Counted from the first letter of the stretch, positions 7,187-14,365 are shown. The stretch is DNA of 17,922 bases from Candidatus Methylomirabilota bacterium (GCA_028869615.1 JAGWRQ010000017.1:1-17922), one strand, 5' to 3'. Numbers and translations: made by a program. The notes: a model not told the origin generated them from the letters alone.

Positions 7187-8268
7187 GAGGACTTCCTCAC
7201 GAGCCTTCTTACCTCCTGGGCTCTCCCCTTGGGACAGACCAGTACACCGTCGTGAGACGCCACCACAATCATCTCCGACAATCCAACCGTTGCCACCCGC
7301 GGCCCGTTTGAGACGATAATCGACTGGGTGGTGTCCAGGGACTGCACCTCGCCCACGACCACATTGCCGCTTTCGTCGACGGGCTGCACTCGAGCCAAGG
7401 CATCCCACGCCCCCAGATCGTCCCAGACGAGATCGGCCCTGACCATCGCGACTCCCCTCTCCATCCGTTCCAACACTCCATAGTCTATTGACTGTCTTTG
7501 AAACGCGCTGTACTCACGGACCAGCACCTCCTGCGTCCCCCAAGCCTCGCGAATACGACAAAGGCCTGCCCACACATCCAGCATATGCTGAGCCAGCAGG
7601 CTCTGGATAGTGCTATTGCGCCAGAGGAAGATGCCGCTGTTCCAGTAGTGCCGGCCGTCTGTTGCCAGATGCTCGGCCGCCCGCCGATCCGGTTTCTCCA
7701 GAAATCGATGGACGTGGAAAGCGCCAGGAGGCTGGGTAAGCGGTTCACCGACCTCCAGATACCCGTACCCAGTTTCCGGCCTGGTAGGAGGGATTCCGAG
7801 CGCCACGACCCCGTCATGGTGTGAAGCGAGCAGTTCGAGCGCCCGTCGCAGGACCGCCACGAACGCCTCGCCGTCCGGGACGTAGTGATCAGCCGGCAGG
7901 ACGATCATCGTCGCTTCGGGGTGAAGCCGCTCGAGATACAATGAGGCCAGGCCGATGGCCGACGCGGTGTCCCTGCCTTGCGGCTCAAGCAGGAGATTGA
8001 CTGTGGGGAGCTCCGGGAGTTGCTCTCGGACGAGGCCGGCCTGCTTCTCCTCAACCACTACGGCAGTCTGCGCCCATGGCAACAGGAGCCGCACTCGCCG
8101 GACCGTCGCCTGCAGGAGCGACTCGCTCCCGATCAACCGAAGGAAGGCTTTGGGTCGCGCGTCTGTGCTGACCGGCCAGAAGCGCTCGCCCTTCCCGCCG
8201 GCGAGCACCACCGCGAAGACGGAGGGGGCGACACATGTGTCGCCCCTACCCGTCGCGTCCGTAGTCAT
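7183..8268 (-). CDS. manC: Mannose-1-phosphate guanylyltransferase (GDP-mannose pyrophosphorylase), single-domain
   Basis: This enzyme makes GDP-mannose from mannose 1-phosphate and GTP. From the ATG at 8268 the protein has 361 residues, the size of the domain without a fused isomerase. The nucleotide-binding [14 protein letters not shown] is at 19-32 with a conserved lysine in RPKAF (Lys40). VLPADH (123-128), FLEKPD (189-194) and YWNSGIF (208-214) follow, all typical of GMP-PMI family pyrophosphorylases. Residues 7-15 are encoded by a perfect palindrome (8225-8246), so the N-terminus before FAVVLAGG is probably repeat-derived extra sequence. The gene overlaps the upstream cupin by 23 bases and gmd by 4 bases. 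The ribosome-binding site is weak, consistent with coupling to the upstream gene. The start is the least certain part; no good start lies downstream of the palindrome. Confidence 0.9.
   Translation of the reverse strand: MTTDATGRGDTCVAPSVFAVVLAGGKGERFWPVSTDARPKAFLRLIGSESLLQATVRRVRLLLPWAQTAVVVEEKQAGLVREQLPELPTVNLLLEPQGRDTASAIGLASLYLERLHPEATMIVLPADHYVPDGEAFVAVLRRALELLASHHDGVVALGIPPTRPETGYGYLEVGEPLTQPPGAFHVHRFLEKPDRRAAEHLATDGRHYWNSGIFLWRNSTIQSLLAQHMLDVWAGLCRIREAWGTQEVLVREYSAFQRQSIDYGVLERMERGVAMVRADLVWDDLGAWDALARVQPVDESGNVVVGEVQSLDTTQSIIVSNGPRVATVGLSEMIVVASHDGVLVCPKGRAQEVRRLVRKSS
8225..8246. repeat. 22-bp perfect palindrome in the pmi/manC overlap
   Basis: Four G, then CGACACATGTGTCG, then four C: a perfect 22-base inverted repeat centred between 8235 and 8236, with core GGCGACACATGTGTCGCC. 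On the minus strand its flank reads GTAGGGG, which supplies the TAG stop codon (8248-8246) of the upstream cupin gene, while the palindrome itself is read through as part of manC. Short GTAGGGGCGA-type palindromes are, as I recall, dispersed repeats in several bacterial groups. Confidence 0.75.
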
Positions 8269-8599
8269 CCTGAAGTCGGACAATATCGTCTTCCCCGAGG
8301 TAGAGGCCGTGTTGAATTTCAATAATGATGAGGAGGTGTGGTCCGGGGTTCTCGATCCTGTGCGCTGTCCCTGCCGGTACGAACGTCGATTCCTGGACAT
8401 GGACGAACAAGGTCCGTTCCCCAATGGTAATCTTGGCCGTACCGGCCACGACGATCCAATGCTCGCTTCGTTGAGCGTGTCGTTGCAGACTTAAACGATG
8501 TCCCGGATTGACTTCAATCCGCTTGACCTTGTATCCCTTTCCCTCTCCAAGGACTGTCCAGCATCCCCAGGGGCGTATTTCGGTCAATGCTGTGGGCAT
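8246..8599 (-). CDS. Cupin-fold mannose-6-phosphate isomerase (type II, stand-alone)
   Basis: The 117 residues correspond to the C-terminal isomerase domain of bifunctional ManC/AlgA proteins, which interconvert fructose 6-phosphate and mannose 6-phosphate. The signature is RPWG (9-12), then LSLQRHAQRSEHWIVVAG (37-54) with His41 and Glu46 as metal ligands, FVPAGTAHRIEN (73-84) with His80, and the closing [16 protein letters not shown] (100-115), which is characteristic of this family. It precedes manC and overlaps it by 23 bases, so both halves of the usual fusion are present but as separate genes with the isomerase first. It overlaps the rmlB stop by 16 bases. The ATG at 8599 has AGAGG about six bases upstream. 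Phosphomannomutase, needed between the two reactions, is not in the window. Confidence 0.85.
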   Translation of the reverse strand: MPTALTEIRPWGCWTVLGEGKGYKVKRIEVNPGHRLSLQRHAQRSEHWIVVAGTAKITIGERTLFVHVQESTFVPAGTAHRIENPGPHLLIIIEIQHGLYLGEDDIVRLQDDYGRDG

Positions 8600-9597
8600 G
8601 TCATGCCTCTGTGTTGCGGCAGTGGCTCGCTCCCCTCCTTAATGCGCGTCCACCAAGTTACGTGGCCCTCATACCAGCAGACCGTTTCCTTCAGCCCTGT
8701 CTCAAAGGGAATGCGAGGTTTCCAGCCCAGCGCTCGCTCAACCTTGGACGTGTCGAGGGCGTATCGCCGATCATGCCCGAGCCGATCCTTGACGTGCGCG
8801 ATCAATGCGTCAGGCTTACCGAGCGCGCTCAAGATAAGGCGCGCGACGTCGATGTTGGCCCGCTCGCAGTTGCCGCCGATATTGTAAATCTCTCCGGTCA
8901 TCCCGTTCCTTAGAATCAGCGCCAATGCCTCACAATGGTCCTGCACGTGCAGCCAATCTCGGACATGAAGACCATCGCCATAGAGCGGAAGCGGTTCCCC
9001 AGTGAGGGCGTTGGTGATAAAGAGCGGAATGATCTTCTCCGGGAACTGGTAGGGGCCATAGTTATTGGAACTCCTGGTGATGATGACCGGCAACCCGTAG
9101 GTGTGAAAGTAGGCTGCAACCAGAAGGTCCGCCGCCGCCTTGCTGGCCGCGTAGGGGCTGTTCGGGTGAAGGGGGCTCGCCTCCGTAAAACGACCGGACG
9201 GCCCAAGGGACCCATACACCTCATCGGTAGAGACCTGCATCATCCTTGGGACCCGATGCCGACGACACGCCTCCAGAATGGTCTGCGTCCCAAGCACATT
9301 AGTCTCTGCGAATGTCCTCGCATCCTGGATGCTTCGATCCACGTGCGATTCAGCCGCAAAGTTTATCACCGCGTCAAACCTATCGTTCAGCAGGCCGTCC
9401 ACCAGCGGGGCGTCGCAGATGCTTCCTTTGATGAAGCGGTATCGAGGATCACGCTCAACGTCGGCCAGATTTTCAAGGTTGCCGGCATAGGTCAGCTTGT
9501 CAAGGTTCACGATACGGCAAGCCGGCTCTGTCGCCAGAAGATGGCGAATGAAGTTCGACCCGATAAATCCGGCCCCGCCGGTCACAAGGATTTGCAT
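8584..9597 (-). CDS. rmlB: dTDP-glucose 4,6-dehydratase
   Basis: RmlB (RfbB) converts dTDP-glucose to dTDP-4-keto-6-deoxyglucose with bound NAD. It is a 337-residue extended SDR protein. The cofactor motif ILVTGGAGFIGSNF is at 3-16, and LDKLTYAGNLENL (32-44) is diagnostic for the family. NFAAESHVDRSI is at 79-90, the catalytic VSTDEVYGSLG has Thr124, Asp125 and Glu126, and SPYAASKA has Tyr149 and Lys153. RSSNNYGPYQFPEKIIPLFI follows. The ATG at 9597 leaves a two-base gap after the rmlC-like stop; a GTG at 9621 would overlap that gene and add eight residues that do not fit the family. Together with rmlA and the rmlC-like gene it makes the dTDP branch of the operon. Confidence 0.95.
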   Translation of the reverse strand: MQILVTGGAGFIGSNFIRHLLATEPACRIVNLDKLTYAGNLENLADVERDPRYRFIKGSICDAPLVDGLLNDRFDAVINFAAESHVDRSIQDARTFAETNVLGTQTILEACRRHRVPRMMQVSTDEVYGSLGPSGRFTEASPLHPNSPYAASKAAADLLVAAYFHTYGLPVIITRSSNNYGPYQFPEKIIPLFITNALTGEPLPLYGDGLHVRDWLHVQDHCEALALILRNGMTGEIYNIGGNCERANIDVARLILSALGKPDALIAHVKDRLGHDRRYALDTSKVERALGWKPRIPFETGLKETVCWYEGHVTWWTRIKEGSEPLPQHRGMTCPQH

Positions 9598-9599
9598 CG

Positions 9600-10061
9600 C
9601 TACCCCAGCTTCACTGCCCAATCGTATGGGATATCCGGACTATCAGGGGGGATCCGAAACTCATCAGGCTCCTGATAATTGTAGAGCTCGGTCGGGAAAT
9701 TCACAATTGCCGACATCCGGTCGCCCACAGCCTTGTACCCATGGATGACCAAGGGCGGGATCTTCACCAACGTCGGATTCTGCTCGCCAATGAAGAACTC
9801 ATTGATGAGGCCTTTTGTGGGAGAGTTGTCGCGGGGATCGAACAGGACGACCTTGGACATGCCGAGGACCCCGACAAAGTGGTCGGTCTGTTTCTTGTGA
9901 TAGTGCCACCCTTTCACCACCCCCGGATAGGCAGCGGTGATGTAGGCCTGCCCGAACCGCTCAAACTCCTCCCAGTCGCTTCGCAGCAGCTCTGTAAGGA
10001 AGCCGCGCTCATCCGGGACCCTGCGCAGGTGTCTGGTTTTCACGCCGTCTATAAGGTTCAT
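9600..10061 (-). CDS. rmlC: RmlC-like dTDP-4-keto-6-deoxysugar epimerase, short divergent subfamily
   Basis: This is a 153-residue cupin of the dTDP-4-dehydrorhamnose 3,5-epimerase family; standard RmlC is nearer 180. Recognisable blocks are DERGFLTEL (17-25), VVKGWHYHKK (48-57, standard RGLHFQ, with His53 at the catalytic His position), FDPRDNSPTKG (74-84), IPPLVIHGYKAV (101-112, standard IP.G.AHG) and a closing SPDIPYDW. The segment that normally carries the catalytic tyrosine reads IVNFPTELYNYQ (119-130) and seems to lack it at the aligned position. It may therefore be a mono-epimerase or have another 4-keto substrate. The position between rmlA and rmlB supports a role on a dTDP sugar. The ATG at 10061 has GAGG four bases upstream; a GTG at 10073 is possible but less likely. 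Confidence 0.8.
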   Translation of the reverse strand: MNLIDGVKTRHLRRVPDERGFLTELLRSDWEEFERFGQAYITAAYPGVVKGWHYHKKQTDHFVGVLGMSKVVLFDPRDNSPTKGLINEFFIGEQNPTLVKIPPLVIHGYKAVGDRMSAIVNFPTELYNYQEPDEFRIPPDSPDIPYDWAVKLG

Positions 10062-10074
10062 CGCACCTCGCACA

Positions 10075-11139
10075 TCATACTAACCCCACCTGACTGCTAT
10101 CCCCAAGCATCAGCCGATAGGCCTTCGGCTTCCCGTCAGACCGGAACACCTCGACATTCTTTCCGATAAGGCTATCCTCCAATCGCCCGCCGATATCAGT
10201 GATCCGGCACTGGTCGAGGATGATGCTGTGCTCGATCTCGCTGTTGCAGACAAGCGTGTCGTGATAAATGGACGTGAAAGGTCCAATATACGAGTTAATG
10301 ATGCGACAGCGTTTGCCGATGATGACCGGTCCTCGGATGGTGCTGGCCATAACGCTCGCCCCTTCCTCTACGATGACCTTCCCGATCAGGCGCGAGGCCT
10401 CATCCACTTCCCCCTCCACTCTTGAGGTAATCGCCTCCAACATGATCCGGTTGGCTTCGAGCATGTCCTCGAGCTTTCCGGTATCTTTCCACCAGCCGCT
10501 GATGACATGAGGATGGACCTGATAGCCGTTGTCAATCAGGTACTGAATAGCATCGGTAATCTCCAGTTCGCCCCGCTGCGAAGGCTGAATGGCCTTCACC
10601 GCCTCAAGGATCGTATGGTCGAACATATAGACACCCACGAGCGCTAAGTCACTCTTCGGATGGGCCGGCTTCTCCTCCAGAGAGATCACCCGTCCATCTC
10701 GAAGCTCCGCTACGCCGAACCGCTGGGGGTCGCGAACCCTTGCCAGGAGGATCTGAGAGTTGGCGCCCGACCGTTTGAATTCTTCCACCAGGGAACAAAT
10801 CCCGTCCTTGACCAGGTTATCTCCCAGATACATCACGAAGGGATGATTTTCCAGAAACGGCCCGGCGATCTTGACGGCATGGGCCAATCCCAGTGGCGCT
10901 TCTTGCTCGATATACGAGACTTGGAGACCCCATTGCGCACCGTCGCCTACCGCTTCCTGAATCTCGCGCTTCGTGTCGCCAACCACGATCCCAACCTCCT
11001 GGATCTTGGCTTCCGCCATCGCTTCCAGCGCATAGAAGAGGATCGGTTTATTGGCGATGGGCACGAGTTGTTTGGCGCTGGTATGGGTAATTGGACGGAG
11101 GCGCGTCCCCTTGCCTCCGCTCAGGATCAATGCCTTCAT
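10075..11139 (-). CDS. rmlA: Glucose-1-phosphate thymidylyltransferase, long form with left-handed beta-helix
   Basis: This enzyme makes dTDP-glucose from glucose 1-phosphate and dTTP, the first step of the dTDP-deoxysugar pathway. It has 354 residues, whereas the common RmlA has about 290. This is the long type (StrD-like, TIGR01208 family as I recall), with a C-terminal hexapeptide-repeat domain. Visible motifs are LSGGKGTRLRP (6-16), SAKQLVPIANKP (21-32), LGDN (105-108), SLEEKP (153-158), and WWKDTG (216-221). The beta-helix covers about 250-330 (GKVIVEEGASV, IGKRCRI, YIGPFTSI). The ATG at 11139 has AAGGA six bases upstream. It is the first gene of the operon, about 120 bases behind the predicted transcription start. 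Confidence 0.93.
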   Translation of the reverse strand: MKALILSGGKGTRLRPITHTSAKQLVPIANKPILFYALEAMAEAKIQEVGIVVGDTKREIQEAVGDGAQWGLQVSYIEQEAPLGLAHAVKIAGPFLENHPFVMYLGDNLVKDGICSLVEEFKRSGANSQILLARVRDPQRFGVAELRDGRVISLEEKPAHPKSDLALVGVYMFDHTILEAVKAIQPSQRGELEITDAIQYLIDNGYQVHPHVISGWWKDTGKLEDMLEANRIMLEAITSRVEGEVDEASRLIGKVIVEEGASVMASTIRGPVIIGKRCRIINSYIGPFTSIYHDTLVCNSEIEHSIILDQCRITDIGGRLEDSLIGKNVEVFRSDGKPKAYRLMLGDSSQVGLV

Positions 11140-11266
11140 GGCGTTTCCTTGACCACGCTCAATACCACCCCATCACACAGGACGATACGCAAAGAGGTCT
11201 GAGGTCTGCAGATATCGAAGTCTGAACTGGCGAGAAGATTTCACGCGTTTTGTTGGGACAGAGGGA

Positions 11267-11295
11267 ATTGTACGGAAGGAGGCTCGGCTTGTCAA
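11267..11295 (-). promoter_or_regulatory. Strong sigma-70-type promoter of the nucleotide-sugar operon
   Basis: On the minus strand a perfect TTGACA (11295-11290), a 17-base spacer and TACAAT (11272-11267, five of six consensus). Transcription would start near 11260, leaving a leader of about 120 bases before rmlA. That leader contains a tandem GAGGTCT repeat (plus strand 11194-11207) and the 8-base palindrome TCTGCAGA. No similarly good promoter was noticed inside the eight-gene array. Confidence 0.75.
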
Positions 11296-11362
11296 ATTTG
11301 AAATGACTTACTACTGCTGATGTTGAATGACGCGGGATTTCCGATAGTACCCTTTGCCTTGA

Positions 11363-11379
11363 TGCGGCTCAGCGCCGCA
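11363..11379. terminator. Small GC hairpin at the stop codon of the membrane-protein gene
   Basis: TGCGGC (11363-11368) pairs with GCCGCA (11374-11379) around a 5-base loop that contains the stop codon (11371-11369). It lacks a following T-run, so it is at best a weak or Rho-assisted stop. Confidence 0.25.
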
Positions 11380-11605
11380 GGCGTCGCTTGAGCCACTCGA
11401 ACCCTTCTCGTCCGCTCAAGTAGGAGCCGATAGAAAAGGTCCCCCAGCTCACAAGTGACGCGAGGAGAGCGATGCCCAGTTTCATCGCGCCAGAAAGTGG
11501 AAGGAGTGGAATGACGAGGTACGATGGGTAAACCAGGAAGCTTGCTGCGATTAAGGTAACGCCTGCGATAAATCGAAAACGCCGGTCAGCTCCGTCTGGT
11601 GGCAC
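11369..11605 (-). CDS. Small membrane protein with two transmembrane helices
   Basis: The protein has 78 residues: a short charged N-terminus, two hydrophobic segments (about 12-36 and 41-64) joined by a short SGAMK turn, then a basic tail EGFEWLKRRLRR on the presumed cytoplasmic side. The pattern (two helices, then G.E.F and a Lys/Arg-rich end) resembles small proteins annotated as 'transporter suffix domain', but I recall this only loosely and name no function. The GTG start at 11605 has AGGG about eight bases upstream. The gene sits between the transglycosylase and the promoter of the nucleotide-sugar operon on the same strand, 114 bases after the transglycosylase stop, and could be read from its transcript. 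The clean helix pattern and plausible start make it likely real. Confidence 0.6.
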   Translation of the reverse strand: MPPDGADRRFRFIAGVTLIAASFLVYPSYLVIPLLPLSGAMKLGIALLASLVSWGTFSIGSYLSGREGFEWLKRRLRR

Positions 11606-11719
11606 GAATGAACCCTGAGTGGCGTTGGAAGGCCCGCCCCCGCGTTCATGGCGCCCCGCGCCCCGCGTAATGACATCAAAGAACTGGGGAAAAGACGGGC
11701 AAGAGAGCGAAGGTCTCCG

Positions 11720-13591
11720 TCAGCTCTTATTGAGGCGGATCATGATCTCTTGACCCACCTGGAGCTTGGCCTGATGCCCAAGGTCATTCCAGCGGCGAAG
11801 TTCTTCCGGCGTGACATCGTGGGCCCTGGCGATCTCCCACAGGGTATCACCTTTTTTCACTCGGTGGTACAGCGCAGAGGCTATGGAAGCGGGGGCACCC
11901 CGGCGAGCCTCACGGTTGCTCTTAGCAGTCTGTGCAACCACCTGTAATGCCTGCCCCGGTCTGAGCTTCGCCTGGCCTCTCAGATCGTTATCGTTCCACC
12001 GTCGGAGTTCCTCGGGCGTCACAGCATAGGCCCTGGCAATCCCCCAGAGCGTATCGCCACGCTTGACGATGTGGATGGCAGAGCGGGCGGGCGGAGTAAC
12101 CTCCGGGACCCGCGCTACGCTAGTCGGGGAACGGGTGGTTCGATCAAAGGTTGTGGCTCGCGCACTCGATGGTTGGACTGGTGGCAATCGGAGCAGCGCC
12201 CCCACCTTCAGCCTGTCGCCAACCTTCACTCCATTGAGGCTGGCGAGCCCGGCAGCGGTCATCTGGTGCTGCGATGCGATCGATTCCAGGGTCTCTCCCC
12301 TTCTGACCCGGTGCTGCTTCACTGCAACTTTGACCGGCTCACGGTGTGAATATCGAGGGAGTTGATCGAGGTGAGCTAGCAGGATCTCCTTGGCGCCCGG
12401 CGGCAGCAGGATCTCATGCTCAGAAGCGTTCACGGGGGTCACCCCCCGCATGAAGGCCGGATTCAGATCGCGGATCTGGTCGGATGGAAGGCCCACCGCC
12501 CGAGCAACAGAACGTAGCTCAATAGCTCCGGGCACGGTCACTCGCTCTACCGCCCAAGGTGTCTCAATCGGCGCAACAAACCCGTACCGATTCGGGTCCT
12601 TCGCAATAATGGTGGCCGCCATGAAGGCTGGAACAAAGAGTTTGGTTTCTTTGGGAAGCCTTAACGACCAGAAATCGGTGGTTCCCTGGCGTTCGATGGC
12701 CCGCTGAACCCGCTGCTCACCCGCGTTGTACGCAGCCAGCGCCAGAGGCCAGGAATGAAACGTCTCGTACAGCTCTTTCAGGTAGGTGGCTGCCCCTCTG
12801 GTCGCCTTTTCCGGGTCCCGTCGCTCATCAAGCCAGTAGCTCACCTTCATTCCATACCGATTCCCGGTTGCTTTGATGAACTGCCAGATCCCCGAGGCCT
12901 TTGCCCTGGAGTAGGCCCGGTAGTTGAAAGCACTCTCGACGTATGCCAGGTTAACAAGATCCAGCGGGAGGCCATGATCTCGAAAGATCTGGCGCATCAT
13001 CGGCAGGTAGCGACCTGATCGCTCGAAGGCCCGGCTCATTACTCCCCATTTTCGGGTTTGATAGTACAGGATATAGGCCTTGACCTGTTCGTTGAGCACG
13101 ACAGGCACGTCAAAGTCATTCGGATCGAGTTCGGGGATCGACACGGTCTGACTGTCTGGAGGCGTCAGACCCGGCTCTTCTTCGGAAACGACGAGGTCGG
13201 GGGCCGCCTCCGTATCGGCTTCGTTCTCCTCGTCCTGTTCGTTGGCCGGAACATCTCCCTCTTGGGCCGGACGGACGCCGGAAGGTGCGGACTTAACGAG
13301 ATCTGTTGCTTCGGTGGGTCGGAGCCGAAGGTCTTCCGGGGTCGCTCCCTTCGGAAGCTTCGAGCTGTCAGGGGCTTCGCTCGGCGGTTGGAAGCGCTGA
13401 GCGCCAGGGGATAAAACGACTGCGGTCGCAAGCAGAGTGTCGGAGGGGCTCAGTAGCTGTCGGCTCGCAGTCGAGCTATTATGAAGAGTCTGATGCTCGG
13501 AAGGTAAGGCTGGAGTAGAGGCAAAGGGCGATACGCTCAACGACATGGCGACCGCTACCCCTAGGAGTCTTCGGGAGAATCGATGGTCCAT
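11720..13591 (-). CDS. mltD: MltD-like lytic transglycosylase with LysM repeats
   Basis: This is a murein hydrolase that cleaves the glycan strand to 1,6-anhydro-muropeptides. It has 623 residues. A signal peptide covers about 1-28 (RRLLGVAVAMSLSVSPFAS), with no lipobox cysteine, so it is exported rather than a lipoprotein. A long Pro/Ser- and then Glu/Asp-rich linker (about 30-165) follows. The SLT domain (about 195-335) has the catalytic Glu219 in LAYVESAFN, then SGIWQF (233-238) and ALAAYNAGEQRV (284-295). A degenerate LysM-like segment (345-400) precedes three LysM peptidoglycan-binding repeats at about 427-470, 507-551 and 575-619. The last two are near-identical (GDTLW.IARA..VTPEELRRWND). 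The ATG at 13591 has AGGAGG five bases upstream, and a strong promoter lies at 13696-13724. MltD of E. coli has the same domain order. Confidence 0.93.
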   Translation of the reverse strand: MDHRFSRRLLGVAVAMSLSVSPFASTPALPSEHQTLHNSSTASRQLLSPSDTLLATAVVLSPGAQRFQPPSEAPDSSKLPKGATPEDLRLRPTEATDLVKSAPSGVRPAQEGDVPANEQDEENEADTEAAPDLVVSEEEPGLTPPDSQTVSIPELDPNDFDVPVVLNEQVKAYILYYQTRKWGVMSRAFERSGRYLPMMRQIFRDHGLPLDLVNLAYVESAFNYRAYSRAKASGIWQFIKATGNRYGMKVSYWLDERRDPEKATRGAATYLKELYETFHSWPLALAAYNAGEQRVQRAIERQGTTDFWSLRLPKETKLFVPAFMAATIIAKDPNRYGFVAPIETPWAVERVTVPGAIELRSVARAVGLPSDQIRDLNPAFMRGVTPVNASEHEILLPPGAKEILLAHLDQLPRYSHREPVKVAVKQHRVRRGETLESIASQHQMTAAGLASLNGVKVGDRLKVGALLRLPPVQPSSARATTFDRTTRSPTSVARVPEVTPPARSAIHIVKRGDTLWGIARAYAVTPEELRRWNDNDLRGQAKLRPGQALQVVAQTAKSNREARRGAPASIASALYHRVKKGDTLWEIARAHDVTPEELRRWNDLGHQAKLQVGQEIMIRLNKS

Positions 13592-13695
13592 CTTGACCTC
13601 CTGTCAGGGTTATCAGGCCAAAGCTGGCAAGAATCAAGAAGCCGTGACGATCCGTTCTTGCTGAAGAGCCCCTACAGAGCGGGCAGTTGGAGAGT

Positions 13696-13724
13696 CTTAT
13701 ATCCTGCTTCGATCAGTTTGTCAA
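13696..13724 (-). promoter_or_regulatory. Strong sigma-70-type promoter for the transglycosylase gene
   Basis: On the minus strand a perfect TTGACA (13724-13719), a 17-base spacer and TATAAG (13701-13696, five of six). Transcription would begin near 13689, giving a leader of about 98 bases. Confidence 0.7.
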
Positions 13725-13803
13725 GCGTTTTAACGCACGATACGTTCCTAGCAAGGACGTAAGGGAAGGGTCGTGCCAACGTCAACGCAGCCCGAAAGGA
13801 GAA

Positions 13804-13833
13804 GTCGCGTCGCTGTAACGAGCGACCTGCGAC
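13804..13833 (-). terminator. Hairpin downstream of cutA
   Basis: GTCGC (13804-13808) and TCGCT (13810-13814) pair with AGCGA (13821-13825) and GCGAC (13829-13833) around a 6-base loop, with small bulges. On the minus strand it starts six bases after the cutA stop and is followed by the pyrimidine-rich TTCTCCTTTCGG. That makes it a plausible but imperfect intrinsic terminator separating cutA from the next promoter. Confidence 0.4.
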
Positions 13834-13838
13834 GAGCA

Positions 13839-14174
13839 TCAGGACGTTGACCGTAACGACTCGTCCACCCAAGTGAGGTAGTCAGGGGATCCGGCGAGAA
13901 TGGGTAGCGCGACCACTTCCGGTACCGTGTAAGAGTGCAACCCTTTTACGACTTCAATGACGGAAGGGAGGAGATCGCTTCGGCTCTTTACTAACATAAG
14001 CACCTCCTCCTGGTGTTCGATCGCCCCCTGCCACCAAAAGAGAGAGCACATACCAGCCGAGATGTTGACGCAGGCCGCCAGTCGAGACTCGACCAGCGCC
14101 TTGCCGATCGCCTCGGCCTCCTGTCCGGAGCTTGCTGTAATGAGGACGACGATATGAGTCGTTGTCGGTTCCAT
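13839..14174 (-). CDS. cutA: CutA1 divalent-cation tolerance protein
   Basis: The protein has 111 residues, normal for CutA1, a small trimeric cytoplasmic protein with a ferredoxin-like fold. Loss of cutA in E. coli was linked to copper sensitivity, but its biochemical role is unsettled. Visible family marks are ITASSGQEAEAIGKALVE near the start, LAACVNI (about 34-40) with the conserved cysteine, FWWQGAIEHQEEVLMLVK (about 46-63), GLHSYTVPEVVALPI (about 78-92) and a closing YLTWVDESL. The ATG at 14174 follows the purine-rich GGAGGAGGAA and is preferred over an upstream in-frame start at 14210 that would add twelve residues not seen in the family. It is divergent from dnaK and monocistronic, with a hairpin just after its stop. 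Confidence 0.92.
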   Translation of the reverse strand: MEPTTTHIVVLITASSGQEAEAIGKALVESRLAACVNISAGMCSLFWWQGAIEHQEEVLMLVKSRSDLLPSVIEVVKGLHSYTVPEVVALPILAGSPDYLTWVDESLRSTS

Positions 14175-14239
14175 TTCCTCCTCCTCGAACAAAAACGATA
14201 GACCAGGCATCCTGCCTTAAAATTCAATAGATTCAGGCA

Positions 14240-14268
14240 ACATTAACCGATGGGGTACAATTGGTCAA
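14240..14268 (-). promoter_or_regulatory. Candidate promoter for cutA
   Basis: On the minus strand TTGACC (14268-14263), a 17-base spacer and TAATGT (14245-14240). The -35 is good and the -10 is weak. The leader would be about 60 bases. Confidence 0.35.
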
Positions 14269-14336
14269 GAAGTTTTCTAGCCGTGAGCTATTAATGGGGG
14301 TAGCATAAAAATCTAAAATATTTTTTGCAAATAATC

Positions 14337-14365
14337 TTGACATCAGTTGACTAATGTCTTAGTTT
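14337..14365 (+). promoter_or_regulatory. Candidate promoter for the dnaK cluster, with AT-rich upstream tract
   Basis: A perfect TTGACA (14337-14342) is followed after 17 bases by TAGTTT (14360-14365, three of six). The preceding 30 bases (14305-14336) are almost all A or T, like an UP element. I see no CIRCE repeat (TTAGCACTC/GAGTGCTAA) and no clear heat-shock sigma-32 -10 (CCCCAT) at the right distance. Confidence 0.4.

Noticed and set aside
7187..7408. Extended gmd start inside manC
   Set aside because: It would overlap a strongly conserved gene for over 200 bases. The ATG at 7186 with an ATGA overlap matches the true Gmd N-terminus.
8269..8424. Extended manC start inside the cupin gene
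   Set aside because: The extra 52 residues are an out-of-frame reading of the cupin isomerase and do not resemble any ManC.
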